Numbered from the stretch's first letter, positions 17,514 to 26,574 are shown. The stretch is DNA of 64,000 nucleotides from Oscillospiraceae bacterium (GCA_021200775.1 JAJQGB010000016.1:55684-119683); one strand, 5' to 3'. The notes: generated from the sequence alone by a model not told the origin. Made by a program: numbers and translations.

Positions 17514-18347
17514 TCAGTCTTCAACAGCCTTGAAAATCATGTCAGCGGCAGCTGATATCGACTCACATTCGTAGCTCTCGATTTCACCCTTGTCGCAAAG
17601 AGTAGCGATTTCCGAATCGAACGGCAACCTTGCTAAAAGCCCCAGGTGGTTCTCCTCGGCGATTTTAGCCGTGTGGCTCTCGCCGAAGACCTTGATTTCC
17701 TCGCCACAGCATGGGCACTTCACGTAGCTCATGTTCTCGACGATTCCGAGTATCGGGATGCCCATCATCTCAGCCATGTTGACAGCCTTCGAGACTATCA
17801 TGCTGACTAATTCCTGCGGTGAAGTTACGATAACGATTCCGTCAAGCCTGATTGACTGGAAGACTGTGAGCGGAACGTCGCCCGTTCCCGGAGGCATATC
17901 GACGAACATGTAGTCGACCTCGCCCCAGTTGACCTCGTTCCAGAACTGCTTGACGGCTCCTGCAATGATGGGTCCTCTCCAGACAACCGGCTGAGTTTCG
18001 TCATCAAGTAAGAGATTAGTCGAAACTATTTTAATTCCGTCTTTTGAAATTGACGGATTGATGTATTTTCCATCGGTTGTGAGCTGACTGGTAACTCCGA
18101 ACGCCCTAGGAATTGAGGGACCGGTGATGTCGGCATCCAGAATTGCCGTTTTGTTGCCTCTTTTTTGGGATTCGGAAGCCAGAAGGGAAGTGACGAGCGA
18201 CTTTCCGACGCCGCCTTTTCCGCTTACAACTCCAATTACTTTCTTAATGTTTGAGAATTCGTTAGCCGAAACGTGCATGTCCTGCGGTGCTGTTCTCGAA
18301 GAACAGTTCTGCGAGCAGGACGAGCAATCGTGACTACATTCCGCCAT
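17514..18347 (-). CDS. mrp: Mrp/NBP35-family Fe-S cluster carrier ATPase
   Basis: Mrp/ApbC P-loop proteins carry Fe-S clusters to apo-proteins. The 277-residue protein has an N-terminal cysteine cluster (C4, C8, C11, C15 spacing), deviant Walker A GKGGVGKS (43-50), DADITGPSIP, the MPPGTGD Walker B region and the C-terminal cluster motif CPCC. The N-terminal Cys cluster is of the NBP35 type and is typical of Clostridia homologues. It ends near a terminator shared with the DUF308 gene. Confidence 0.93.
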   Translation of the reverse strand: MAECSHDCSSCSQNCSSRTAPQDMHVSANEFSNIKKVIGVVSGKGGVGKSLVTSLLASESQKRGNKTAILDADITGPSIPRAFGVTSQLTTDGKYINPSISKDGIKIVSTNLLLDDETQPVVWRGPIIAGAVKQFWNEVNWGEVDYMFVDMPPGTGDVPLTVFQSIRLDGIVIVTSPQELVSMIVSKAVNMAEMMGIPILGIVENMSYVKCPCCGEEIKVFGESHTAKIAEENHLGLLARLPFDSEIATLCDKGEIESYECESISAAADMIFKAVED

Positions 18348-18382
18348 TATTGATTACCTCCGATTGTTGTGATTTTTATGAA

Positions 18383-19558
18383 TTATTCAGCGCTTTCGCC
18401 GTTTTCTGTCTCTTCAGTTCCCTCAGTTTCTCCTTCAGCAGTCTCGTCCTCAGTGGTAGTGTTGCTCGAAGAAGCAACTCCGGTGCCTTCCTTGAGGGTG
18501 ACCGTCACGATGAATCCGTCGACGTTGTTTCCGGAAATCTCGTAGGGGTAAGCTGTAACGCCGTCGTCCTGAAGAGGAACATAGATTGTAGTGGTGTCAG
18601 AGCTCGACATCGGGACATAGTAGATGATGTACTGAGCGCCGTCGTCAGCATTTACGAGAAGGAAGCCGGTGTCGATGGTGTAGTTCTTGATGAACGAGAT
18701 ATACTCTTCAAGGCACATGTCGTATTCATACATGACCTGTGCGTGCGGGATTCCGACATATCTGAAGTGCCAAGGCTCGTTGTCAATAAGGGTTATAGAC
18801 TCCTTGCCCTCAGGATAACGGTTGATATATCCGTACTTGTAGCAGTTTTCCATAATCCACTCATAATCGCCTTCGCCGTCAAAGTCGCTGTAGGAACTGC
18901 CGTTATAGGTGGTAAAGTCGATAGCATAGCCTGTGTGGTGCTCGCTGTAGCCGGCTTTTGCAACTAAGGTTGAGGAATCCTCACCGGTCGATGCGAGCTC
19001 CTCTTCATAGAGCTCCTGCTGATAGTCAAATGAGCGATAGCCGCTACGAACCATCACGTTATCGTTTCCGGTTGCAACGTAGAAATCGTACAGCATTTCA
19101 TTAAGAGCGTCCATAGCGTCGGGAAGAACCTTGACACTGTAGTCGCTTACCCAGTATGCGCTGTTCTTGTACTCCCTCACGACGACAAGTTCGTCCTCGT
19201 TGACTTCATTCAAGAGCGCAATGTTATTGTTGACGAGAACCAGATGCCCCGAGCCCAAATCGTCCCGAGTCACAGTAACCGAGGTGAACAGATAAGAGCT
19301 CTGCTGAGTCGGATCTTGGGTGGTGCTGGCTTCCGGGTCGGCTTCCTCTTCGATTATATCCGTCACGGTGCTGTCCTGATTTTCGGTAGTGCCGCCGTTT
19401 TCGCTGTCGTCAGTCTTCTTTTTTGAAGATGAGCAGGAGACGCAGATAATCGCAATAATGATGAGAAGTATCGCCAAAATCAGGGCTAAATTGCCATATT
19501 TGATTCTCGAAGCTTTCTTTTTAAATGAGACGTAATCTATCCTTTTTCCTTTTTTCAT
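18383..19558 (-). CDS. VanY-like D-alanyl-D-alanine carboxypeptidase (M15)
   Basis: The 391-residue protein has an N-terminal membrane anchor (about residues 22-44), a Glu/Asp/Thr-rich linker, and an M15B catalytic domain with RSGYRSFDYQ, the zinc motif SEHHTGYAIDF and EPWHFRYVG. Such enzymes remove the terminal D-Ala from peptidoglycan stem peptides. A further roughly 100-residue domain follows, ending in an acidic Thr/Glu tail. GGAAAGGAC precedes the start. No van resistance genes are nearby, so a cell-wall remodelling role is more likely than glycopeptide resistance. Confidence 0.88.
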   Translation of the reverse strand: MKKGKRIDYVSFKKKASRIKYGNLALILAILLIIIAIICVSCSSSKKKTDDSENGGTTENQDSTVTDIIEEEADPEASTTQDPTQQSSYLFTSVTVTRDDLGSGHLVLVNNNIALLNEVNEDELVVVREYKNSAYWVSDYSVKVLPDAMDALNEMLYDFYVATGNDNVMVRSGYRSFDYQQELYEEELASTGEDSSTLVAKAGYSEHHTGYAIDFTTYNGSSYSDFDGEGDYEWIMENCYKYGYINRYPEGKESITLIDNEPWHFRYVGIPHAQVMYEYDMCLEEYISFIKNYTIDTGFLLVNADDGAQYIIYYVPMSSSDTTTIYVPLQDDGVTAYPYEISGNNVDGFIVTVTLKEGTGVASSSNTTTEDETAEGETEGTEETENGESAE

Positions 19559-19679
19559 GTGGTGCCGTCCTTTCCGGTCCGATTGCTCGGAGCAAGTTGC
19601 TATAAGACATAAGTATATGATAGCACATTTCCCGAAAAAAATAAAGACGTTTTTTGAGATATTGCGAGATTTTTCGACA

Positions 19680-19718
19680 TAAAAATCGACTGCCGCAGAT
19701 TTTACTCCACGGCAGCCG
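19680..19718 (-). terminator. Terminator of the SASP gene
   Basis: On the minus strand, GGCTGCCG pairs with CGGCAGTC (one G-T pair) around a 14-nt loop, followed by GATTTTTAT. It lies about 45 nt after the SASP stop. Confidence 0.7.
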
Positions 19719-19762
19719 TTTCAGAGAGCTATTTCTCGTTCAAAAAAGATAAAGCGTAAAGC

Positions 19763-19951
19763 TTACTTTACAGAACCGGTCTTATAGGCGTCAATCATCT
19801 TTTTGACCATCTGACCGCCTACGGAACCTGCCTCACGTGAGGTAAGGTCGCCGTTGTAACCGTTCTTAAGATTAACTCCGACCTCGTTTGCAGCCTCAAT
19901 CTTGAACTTTTCAAGAGTCTGTCTGCCCTGGTCGCTTGTAATACCCTTCAT
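19763..19951 (-). CDS. Alpha/beta-type small acid-soluble spore protein
   Basis: The 62-residue protein starts at 19951 (MKGITSDQGRQ), supported by AAGGAG with 6-nt spacing. The core EVGVNLKNGYNGDLTSREAGSVGGQMVKKMI is the SASP alpha/beta signature, with a GPR-type acidic site region near EKFKIEAANEVG. SASPs coat and protect DNA in dormant endospores. Its presence indicates a sporulating lineage. The leader contains TGCGTTGC-ATA-GCAACGCA (19972-19990) and a second GCAACGCATCT copy at 19999-20009. No clear sigma-G promoter could be assigned by eye. Confidence 0.92.
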   Translation of the reverse strand: MKGITSDQGRQTLEKFKIEAANEVGVNLKNGYNGDLTSREAGSVGGQMVKKMIDAYKTGSVK

Positions 19952-20133
19952 ATTATATCTCCTTTTCTGTTTGCGTTGCATAGCAACGCATCTGCCAAGC
20001 AACGCATCTTTACAAACAAAAACTTAATTCTCGCTTGCAAGGATATTATTTGCGCCGACGCCGGTCTTATTAGTGGTAATTTTTATTTGAAAAAGACAGC
20101 TCCGGCTATTTGAAATCAAAATTTCAAGTTTGA

Positions 20134-20826
<693 letters not shown>

Positions 20827-20843
20827 GTCTGTATAAAAAAAGA

Positions 20844-20866
20844 GCAAGAAGGTGTACCTTCTTGTA
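20844..20866 (+). other. Candidate recombination site 1 (palindrome with GT centre)
   Basis: CAAGAAGGT-GT-ACCTTCTTG has perfect 9-bp arms around an asymmetric dinucleotide, the geometry of a serine-recombinase crossover site (two-base stagger). The reverse complement of site 2 at 20991-21013 matches it at 19 of 23 positions, including all of GAAGGTGTACCTT. Confidence 0.6.
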
Positions 20867-20905
20867 ATCTGCACATACATATTCAGAAATCTTTTATTTA
20901 GAGTA

Positions 20906-20934
20906 ATTTTATCATAAGTCTTGACATATTGCAA
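20906..20934 (-). promoter_or_regulatory. Promoter-like sequence inside the putative invertible segment
   Basis: On the minus strand TTGCAA (20934-20929), 17 nt, TAAAAT (20911-20906). In the present orientation it points leftward, antisense to the recombinase gene; after inversion between sites 1 and 2 it would point to the AP2-domain gene. Confidence 0.5.
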
Positions 20935-20990
20935 GCCAAATCGGCGAAAGATGTCGAAAAATCACCCATAAATCTTCCAGATAATTTTGA

Positions 20991-21013
20991 ACAAAAAGGT
21001 ACACCTTCCTGTA
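20991..21013 (-). other. Candidate recombination site 2 (inverted relative to site 1)
   Basis: ACAAAAAGGT-AC-ACCTTCCTGT on the plus strand has the central dinucleotide AC, that is GT on the minus strand, so it is oriented opposite to site 1. Eight of ten arm positions are paired. Separation between the two centres is 147 bp. Confidence 0.6.
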
Positions 21014-21065
21014 TTTGTATATTTATTTAGTATAGGCTAATATGCGAAACAGCGAGGTGAGATGA

Positions 21066-21917
21066 GTGGAAGAAATCAAATCGCAAAAGACCGTTGCGCC
21101 GGGAAGCCGTTTCGGACATCTTACAGTTATCTGCGATTCAGGCGAGAGAAAGAACGGCTATATCGTGTGGAAGTGCCGCTGTGACTGCGGCAATATAATC
21201 AATGTGGACATGCGGACTCTCCGCCGTGGAACAGTCACCGATTGCGGTTGCCTGACGAAGCTTAATCCCTGGCAAAAGGACATCACCGGTCAGCGATTCG
21301 GCAAACTCACGGCGAAATATTCCATAGATAGGAAGGATTCAAGCGGCTCCTACTATTGGCGCTGTGTCTGCGACTGTGGTGGAGAAATAGATGTCCCACT
21401 CCGCCAGCTTCAGGCAGGGTATAGAAAAAGCTGTGGTTGTCTGTCTCATCCGCCACTGAAAGACTTTGTCGGAAAACGCTTCGGCAAGCTCACCGTCACC
21501 GAGTACTCAGGGAAGAAAAACGGCGTACATAGATGGAAGTGCATATGCGACTGTGGAAATGAAGTCACCGTCAGCCAGTCCCATCTTCAGAGCGGACAGA
21601 CTAAGAGCTGTGGCTGTATTCAGGCTAGCGTTTATGCCGAGAATATGAAGCTCATAGACGGAACCTCTGTGACAGCACTCGAATCAAGCCGCAACCGCCT
21701 TCGCTCAACAAATACAAGCGGACACACCGGAGTTTACTGGGACAAGAAGCAGAAAAAGTGGTATGCAAGAATTTGTTTCCGCAATAAGCAGTACTATCTC
21801 GGTTCTTATAAAAACAAAGAAGACGCCGTCAAAGCCCGCCAGCAAGGCGAAGAAATGCACGAGGAATTTCTTGATTGGTACTATAACGACTACCTCCTCT
21901 GCCAATCGCCGGAGTAA
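21066..21917 (+). CDS. Three Cys-rich repeats plus AP2 DNA-binding domain protein
   Basis: The 283-residue protein starts at GTG 21066 with GAGGTGAG 5 nt upstream. Residues 13-63, 75-126 and 136-186 are three copies of one unit: G-x-RFGxLT, then W(K/R)CxCDCG, and a closing CGC, each with five cysteines (for example C100, C102, C104, C123, C125), probably metal-binding. Residues about 215-275 form an AP2/ERF-like DNA-binding domain (GHTGVYWDKKQKKWYARI). AP2 domains in bacteria and phages are usually in homing-endonuclease-like proteins; no HNH nuclease motif is visible here. It lies directly downstream of the candidate invertible segment. Confidence 0.75.
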   Translation: MEEIKSQKTVAPGSRFGHLTVICDSGERKNGYIVWKCRCDCGNIINVDMRTLRRGTVTDCGCLTKLNPWQKDITGQRFGKLTAKYSIDRKDSSGSYYWRCVCDCGGEIDVPLRQLQAGYRKSCGCLSHPPLKDFVGKRFGKLTVTEYSGKKNGVHRWKCICDCGNEVTVSQSHLQSGQTKSCGCIQASVYAENMKLIDGTSVTALESSRNRLRSTNTSGHTGVYWDKKQKKWYARICFRNKQYYLGSYKNKEDAVKARQQGEEMHEEFLDWYYNDYLLCQSPE

Positions 21918-21986
21918 AATCCCGCCAAATCACCGAACGAAATCTCGCCAATTCGCCGAAAAATTTTCCGCCAATTCGCCGAAAAG
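21900..21986 (+). repeat. Tandem 23-bp repeats (about four units)
   Basis: Units start at 21900 (degenerate, overlapping the end of the AP2 gene), 21923, 21946 and 21969, with core CGCCAATTCGCCGAAAA. The last two copies share all 17 bases of this core. No spacers separate the units. Confidence 0.7.
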
Positions 21987-22056
21987 CATTAACAGCGGCT
22001 AACTCAAACCTGAAATAGTCATAAAAATATGGCTCATTATTTTATTTTCACGCTTC

Positions 22057-22150
22057 AAAATGAAATAATAAACGAATTTCGAGGTTCTTATTTCATTTTA
22101 CCTTGACAAAATGAAATAAGAAGGTTATACTATAAGTGTTATTTCATTTT
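22057..22150 (+). promoter_or_regulatory. Symmetric four-site operator over the fic promoter
   Basis: The 12-mer AAAATGAAATAA occurs at 22057-22068 and 22108-22119, and its exact complement TTATTTCATTTT at 22088-22099 and 22139-22150. Centre distances are 31, 20 and 31 bp, so the array is symmetric. The inner pair forms a perfect 13-bp inverted repeat (22087-22120) overlapping the -35 element. The last copy ends just before GAGGAGG. Confidence 0.75.
22103..22131 (+). promoter_or_regulatory. fic promoter
   Basis: TTGACA (22103-22108), 17 nt, TATACT (22126-22131). It lies inside the operator array; binding of the inner sites would cover the -35 region. Confidence 0.8.
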
Positions 22151-22167
22151 GAGGAGGAAAAAGAATA

Positions 22168-23310
22168 ATGGGTAATCGTGCCGGATATTTTAAATCAAAT
22201 CTTTCGGGGGAGATGGAATATAAGTCGTTCGTACCCGCTCCATTACCGCCGAATCCGCCGATAGAATTATCTGAAGATATTATAAACTTGCTCGTAAAGG
22301 CTAACAAATCGCTTGCGGTTCTTGAAAGCGTTTCTTCACATATTCCGAACGTCAATCTGTTTGTTTCGATGTATGTCCGTAAGGAGGCGCTGATGTCTTC
22401 ACAGATTGAGGGAACGCAGGCAACACTTGAGGACGTTCTCGACCCGACTATCGATGCAAACGTAAATAGAGACGTAAAAGATGTTGTTAATTACATCAAT
22501 GCGACTGAATTTGCAATAAGTCGGCTTCGAGAATTGCCACTATGTAATCGTCTTATAAGAGAAACTCATGCTGTTCTCATGTCCGGAGTGAGAGGGCAGG
22601 AGAAGAATCCTGGTGAGTTCAGGACATCTCAAAACTGGATAGGTGGACAGGGAAGTACTCTCAAAAATGCCCGTTATATACCGCCAGAGCCTGCAGATAT
22701 GACCGAAGCGATGTCCGATTTAGAGAAGTATATCAACGCTGAAGACGATACCGACATTTTAGTCCGCACAGCATTGATACACTATCAGTTTGAGACGATA
22801 CACCCGTTTCTTGACGGCAACGGTCGAGTAGGGCGGCTTCTCATAACTCTGCTTTTGATGGAAAAAGAAGTGCTCACAACTCCCGCTTTGTACATTTCCT
22901 ACTTTCTGAAGAGGAATCGTGTCGAATACTACGACCGTCTTGCCGAGGTTCGCACGAGCGGGAATTATGAGCAATGGATTAAGTTTTTCTTGCAAGCGGT
23001 CCTGGAGTCGTCAGAGGACGCAGTCTCAACGATAGAAAAGCTTACGAAGCTCCACGACACTAATGTTGAAGCTATTTCTAAAATGGGAAGAGTCTCAAAA
23101 AATGCTTTGAATCTTTTTAACTACATTGAAGCAAATCCCATTATTGAGATTACGAAAACCGCTGAGAGTCTTGGAATTTCATATGGAGCAGTCTCCGGTC
23201 TTGTAAGCCGATTCATCGAGATGGGAATCCTTGAAGGTGCACCTGAAGTGAAAAGAAATCGCACGTTTTCATATAAAGCCTATCTCGCTATTTTAAGAGA
23301 TGGAACTTGA
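22168..23310 (+). CDS. Fic-family AMP-transferase with C-terminal winged helix
   Basis: The 380-residue protein has a Fic_N region, the class II inhibitory motif SSQIEGT (S77...E81-G82) and the catalytic HPFLDGNGRVGR (212-223) with all key residues, so it should be an active but autoinhibited adenylyltransferase. The C-terminal 90 residues look like a winged helix (ITKTAESLGISYGAVSGLVSRF). GAGGAGG precedes the ATG. The symmetric operator array over its promoter fits autoregulation through this wHTH; that link is inference. The target protein is unknown and no partner antitoxin gene is present. Confidence 0.9.
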   Translation: MGNRAGYFKSNLSGEMEYKSFVPAPLPPNPPIELSEDIINLLVKANKSLAVLESVSSHIPNVNLFVSMYVRKEALMSSQIEGTQATLEDVLDPTIDANVNRDVKDVVNYINATEFAISRLRELPLCNRLIRETHAVLMSGVRGQEKNPGEFRTSQNWIGGQGSTLKNARYIPPEPADMTEAMSDLEKYINAEDDTDILVRTALIHYQFETIHPFLDGNGRVGRLLITLLLMEKEVLTTPALYISYFLKRNRVEYYDRLAEVRTSGNYEQWIKFFLQAVLESSEDAVSTIEKLTKLHDTNVEAISKMGRVSKNALNLFNYIEANPIIEITKTAESLGISYGAVSGLVSRFIEMGILEGAPEVKRNRTFSYKAYLAILRDGT

Positions 23311-23316
23311 GGGCTC

Positions 23317-24489
23317 TTACCACCCCAACCACTCTTTAATAAACTCTGTCAGAGCTTCTGCTGACTTCTGCTGAGTGACTTCGCTCGGGTGCCAGTCGGC
23401 GCCGTAGCCGTCCGAAGCACTCTGCACGTCAAACTCAAAGCTCGTGACTTTATTATCACCGGTTTCGGCGACATACTCATTTACTGCCGCCTCGACCATC
23501 GGATAGAGCTCGTTGCCCATGATTCCAAGGGCACAAATGATGTAGGCGTCGGGATTGTCGTCCCGAACCGTCTTGATGAACTCGACATAGGCGGTCTTGT
23601 ACTCGTTCTGCTTGTCCGGGTCACTGCCAGTGTAGCTGTAGTCGTTCGTTCCCAAGTTTATGACGACCAGATCGACCGGATTGTTCTTAAAGTCCCATTC
23701 AACCGAGTCGGGAGTGACGCCGCCGACAGTTCCCGAACCGGAGCCGAAGCACTCATAGAACTGTGACATAACTCCCCACGACTGAATCGTTCCATCGGAG
23801 GTGTAGCCGGAGATGATTCCGTGACCGCCCTTCGAAATGAGGCTGTAGTCGGCGTCCAGAAGCTGTGCTGTCAAGTAAGCATAGGACTTCGTCGCGTTCT
23901 CAGTACGGGTTGAGAATGAGCTGTTCTGGTCTTCAGCATCAACTCCATAACCGCAGGTGATTGAGTCGCCGATAAATTCAATAGTGTGCTCCTTGTCGGC
24001 GGTAGGCTTTATAGCGCCATAAGCCTCGACTTCGATTGAGCCAATAACGCATGTCGAGTTCCCGGTTTCCGAGAGCTTGACTATTCTTATAACGCAGTCC
24101 TGAGCGGTTTCGCTCTCGAAAACTGTGAACGTAGTCGACTCTTCCATCAGCATCTCGTCGACGACGAGTTCGTCGTTGACGTAGATAGCGATTCTCGGGA
24201 CGCTGTTCCAGTCCTCGCTGTTAATGGTGTCATCACCGAGAAGGGTAATGGTCGCCTTGGTTCCATTGAACGAAAACTCCGCACCCGAGCCGGAATAGGC
24301 GAGCCAGAGACCGGTTTCAACCTCTTCGGTACGTCCCAATTTCTTCACATATTTATCTGTCGGTAAAAAGCTGTTCACACTGAGCACATCCTCATCAATT
24401 TCAATTTCGTTTTCAGAACTTCCGCAACCGGCAAGTCCCATAGTCAGCATCACTACGCTGAGAAGAATTGCGATAATCCGTTTCACCAT
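23317..24489 (-). CDS. CE2-like acetyl (xylan) esterase lipoprotein
   Basis: The 390-residue protein has a lipoprotein signal with LAGC (Cys22), an N-terminal jelly-roll-like domain (about 40-160) and a C-terminal SGNH hydrolase domain: GDSITCGYG (nucleophile S176), NLGTNDYS and a C-terminal DWHPS. This two-domain order is that of carbohydrate esterase family 2, which deacetylates xylan or glucomannan. It would complement the GH10 xylanase at 30-31.4 kb. Its start overlaps the nitroreductase stop by 7 nt, so it appears to be the last gene of the long minus-strand run. Confidence 0.85.
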   Translation of the reverse strand: MVKRIIAILLSVVMLTMGLAGCGSSENEIEIDEDVLSVNSFLPTDKYVKKLGRTEEVETGLWLAYSGSGAEFSFNGTKATITLLGDDTINSEDWNSVPRIAIYVNDELVVDEMLMEESTTFTVFESETAQDCVIRIVKLSETGNSTCVIGSIEVEAYGAIKPTADKEHTIEFIGDSITCGYGVDAEDQNSSFSTRTENATKSYAYLTAQLLDADYSLISKGGHGIISGYTSDGTIQSWGVMSQFYECFGSGSGTVGGVTPDSVEWDFKNNPVDLVVINLGTNDYSYTGSDPDKQNEYKTAYVEFIKTVRDDNPDAYIICALGIMGNELYPMVEAAVNEYVAETGDNKVTSFEFDVQSASDGYGADWHPSEVTQQKSAEALTEFIKEWLGW

Positions 24490-25004
24490 TTGTTATAGTG
24501 CACCCTGCTTTCTTCGTAAGTAATCTTGTCGTCCGGCTTTTCCTCTGCGGGATAGCCAAGAGCTATAACCGACAGCGGAATAATCTCGTCCGGGAGCTTC
24601 ATGAGCTCTTTTACGTTCTCAACCTTATCTTCCTGCGGATATGTCCCGAGCCATACGGCTCCCAAGCCCATACCGCTTGCCGCAAGAATAATGTTCTGAG
24701 TGGCGATAGAAGCGTCCTCAATCCAGTATTCCGGGGCTCTTGAAAATGCCCTGTTCAAATCTCCGCATACGATAATCGCCGCAGCGGCATCGGGGAGCAT
24801 ACCTGCGGCTCTGCCGTTGCAGTGGGAGAGCTCGGTTAAAAGCTCCTTGTCGTCAACCACGATAAAAGCCCAGTCCCGGGCGTTTACGCATGTGGGACCA
24901 GCCATTCCGCACTCCAAAAGAGTGTGCATGGTATCTGCATCAATCTTTTTGTCGGTGTACTTTCTTATACTTCTTCTTTTGAGTATGTTTTCAACTGCTT
25001 CCAT
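24483..25004 (-). CDS. Nitroreductase-family flavoprotein
   Basis: The 173-residue protein begins with the FMN-binding RRSIRKYTDKKI motif and has the dimer signature GLGAVWLGTYP and VIALGYPAEEKP near the C-terminus. Nitroreductase-family enzymes use FMN and NAD(P)H; the physiological substrate here is unknown. It overlaps MmcQ upstream by 14 nt and the CE2 gene downstream by 7 nt, so the three are one transcription unit. Confidence 0.9.
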   Translation of the reverse strand: MEAVENILKRRSIRKYTDKKIDADTMHTLLECGMAGPTCVNARDWAFIVVDDKELLTELSHCNGRAAGMLPDAAAAIIVCGDLNRAFSRAPEYWIEDASIATQNIILAASGMGLGAVWLGTYPQEDKVENVKELMKLPDEIIPLSVIALGYPAEEKPDDKITYEESRVHYNKW

Positions 25005-25371
25005 TTTTACGCTTCCTGTTCGTTAATTTATAACTGAGCCCCAGAAGATACTTTATATCCTCATCGGCAAAGTTTTCTTTAAGTTCAATCGTCAGCCACT
25101 GCCGCTTGTTCATGTGGTACGCTCTGTGAAAGCCTTTGTCATTTTCGACGAGCGAATCAATGAGCAGTGGGTCTGACTTTAGTGTCAGAATGTCGATTTC
25201 GTCTGAATAGTCGTGCCCCAGCTTGTCAGCCGGGATTCTCATCAGGAGGGCGAACCACTTTTTATTTTCCGGGTGCCTTGCAACCGCCGAGACGAAATCC
25301 ATATCAAAAGGGAAGTCCGGCTCGACGCCGAAAGTATCCCTGACATAATCAAAAACTTCATCACGTGTCAA
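24991..25371 (-). CDS. MmcQ/YjbR-family protein
   Basis: The 126-residue protein shows the MmcQ/YjbR pattern: an N-terminal PDFPFDMDF segment, KWFALLMRIP, LTLKSDPLLIDSLV and GFHRAYHMNKRQWLTI. Members have a CyaY-like fold and an unclear, possibly DNA-binding, role. The gene starts 21 nt after dapL with no terminator between, so transcription from the lysine operon probably continues into it. Confidence 0.88.
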   Translation of the reverse strand: MTRDEVFDYVRDTFGVEPDFPFDMDFVSAVARHPENKKWFALLMRIPADKLGHDYSDEIDILTLKSDPLLIDSLVENDKGFHRAYHMNKRQWLTIELKENFADEDIKYLLGLSYKLTNRKRKNGSS

Positions 25372-25392
25372 AGCTGTAACCTCCCATCAAAA

Positions 25393-26574
25393 TCATTTTC
25401 CGAGCATTACTTTCAGCCTTCTCATAGCCTCTTCGGTGTTTTCGTGGGTTGAGAAGGATGTGAGCCTGAGATATCCTCTGCCGTTCTTGCCGAAGCCTTC
25501 GCCGGGCGTGCCGACGACGTTCGCCTCCGCAAGAAGCTTGTCAAAGAATTCCCACGAGCCGAGCCCGCCCGGACATCTCAGCCAGATATAGGGCGAATTC
25601 TTGCCGCCGAAATACTTGATTCCGCACTCGTCGAGAGCCGCCATCATAATCTTTGCGTTCTCCTGATAGTAGGCGATGTTTTCCTTGACGCCTTTCTGTC
25701 CCTCAGGAGTGAAGACAGCATTTGCACCGCGCTGGACGATATAGGAAACGCCGTTGAACTTGGTGGACTGGCGTCTCAGCCAGAGCTTGTTCAAATCTTC
25801 GTCGAAATCGAGTGCCTTCGGAACGATGGTGTAGCCGCAACGGGTACCCGTGAAGCCCGCAGTCTTTGAGAGCGAGCAAATCTCGATAACGCACTTTTTC
25901 GCACCTTTGACTTCATAAGCCGTGTGCGGCACGTCCGGGTCGGTTATGAACGCCTCATATGCCGAGTCGAGGAGGATTACCGCCTTCTTTGCAAGAGCAT
26001 AGTCAATCCACTCTTTCAGCTGGGCTCTTGTGTAAGCCGCACCGGTCGGGTTGTTCGGCGAGCAGAGATAGATTATGTCGGCATTTACCGAATAATCCGG
26101 CATCGGAAGGAAGCCGTTGCCTTCGGTAGCATCGGCATAGACAATCTTTCTGCCGGCAAGTATATTCGTGTCGACATAAACGGGATATACAGGGTCTGTC
26201 ACCAGAACTGTGTTGTCGCTGTCGAAGAGATCGAGAATATTGCCCAAATCGGTCTTTGCGCCCTCAGAAACGAAAACCTCTTCCGTCTCCAAATCAACTC
26301 CAAAGCTCTTGTAATACCCGACAATGCTTTCGCAGAGGAAATCATAGCCCCGGTATTCGCCGTAGCCCTTGAAGGTCTCTTTGACTCCCATTTCGGAAAC
26401 CGCCTTGTGCATGGCGTCGGTAACCGCTTCGCAAAGGGGAAGGGTAACGTCTCCGATACCCATCTTGATAATTTTCGCTTCGGGGTGCTCTTTTGAATAC
26501 TCCGCCGTTCTCTCAGCAACCTCCGCAAAGAGATAATTCTGCTCTATCTTGTAAAAATTCTTGTTAGCTTTCAT
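25393..26574 (-). CDS. dapL: LL-diaminopimelate aminotransferase
   Basis: DapL converts tetrahydrodipicolinate directly to LL-diaminopimelate, bypassing the DapD/DapC/DapE steps. The start at 26574 is chosen for AGGAGG with 6-nt spacing. The 393-residue PLP enzyme has ICSLSKTAGFTGTRCGY with the PLP lysine and the family N-terminus NKNFYKIEQNYLF. No dapD or dapE is seen in the window, consistent with the DapL route. Gene spacing to dapF is 10 nt. Confidence 0.95.
   Translation of the reverse strand: MKANKNFYKIEQNYLFAEVAERTAEYSKEHPEAKIIKMGIGDVTLPLCEAVTDAMHKAVSEMGVKETFKGYGEYRGYDFLCESIVGYYKSFGVDLETEEVFVSEGAKTDLGNILDLFDSDNTVLVTDPVYPVYVDTNILAGRKIVYADATEGNGFLPMPDYSVNADIIYLCSPNNPTGAAYTRAQLKEWIDYALAKKAVILLDSAYEAFITDPDVPHTAYEVKGAKKCVIEICSLSKTAGFTGTRCGYTIVPKALDFDEDLNKLWLRRQSTKFNGVSYIVQRGANAVFTPEGQKGVKENIAYYQENAKIMMAALDECGIKYFGGKNSPYIWLRCPGGLGSWEFFDKLLAEANVVGTPGEGFGKNGRGYLRLTSFSTHENTEEAMRRLKVMLGK

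Noticed and set aside
18383-19558. Glycopeptide resistance determinant because of VanY similarity
   Set aside because: No vanH, vanA/B, vanX or vanRS genes are nearby; M15 carboxypeptidases of this kind are ordinary cell-wall enzymes in Clostridia.
20921-20949. Plus-strand promoter from TTGACA at 20921 toward the AP2 gene
   Set aside because: The bases 17 nt downstream (GCGAAA) do not resemble a -10 element, so this orientation has no good promoter from that hexamer.
21900-21986. CRISPR array
   Set aside because: Units are contiguous with no unique spacers, only four copies, and no cas genes are in the window.
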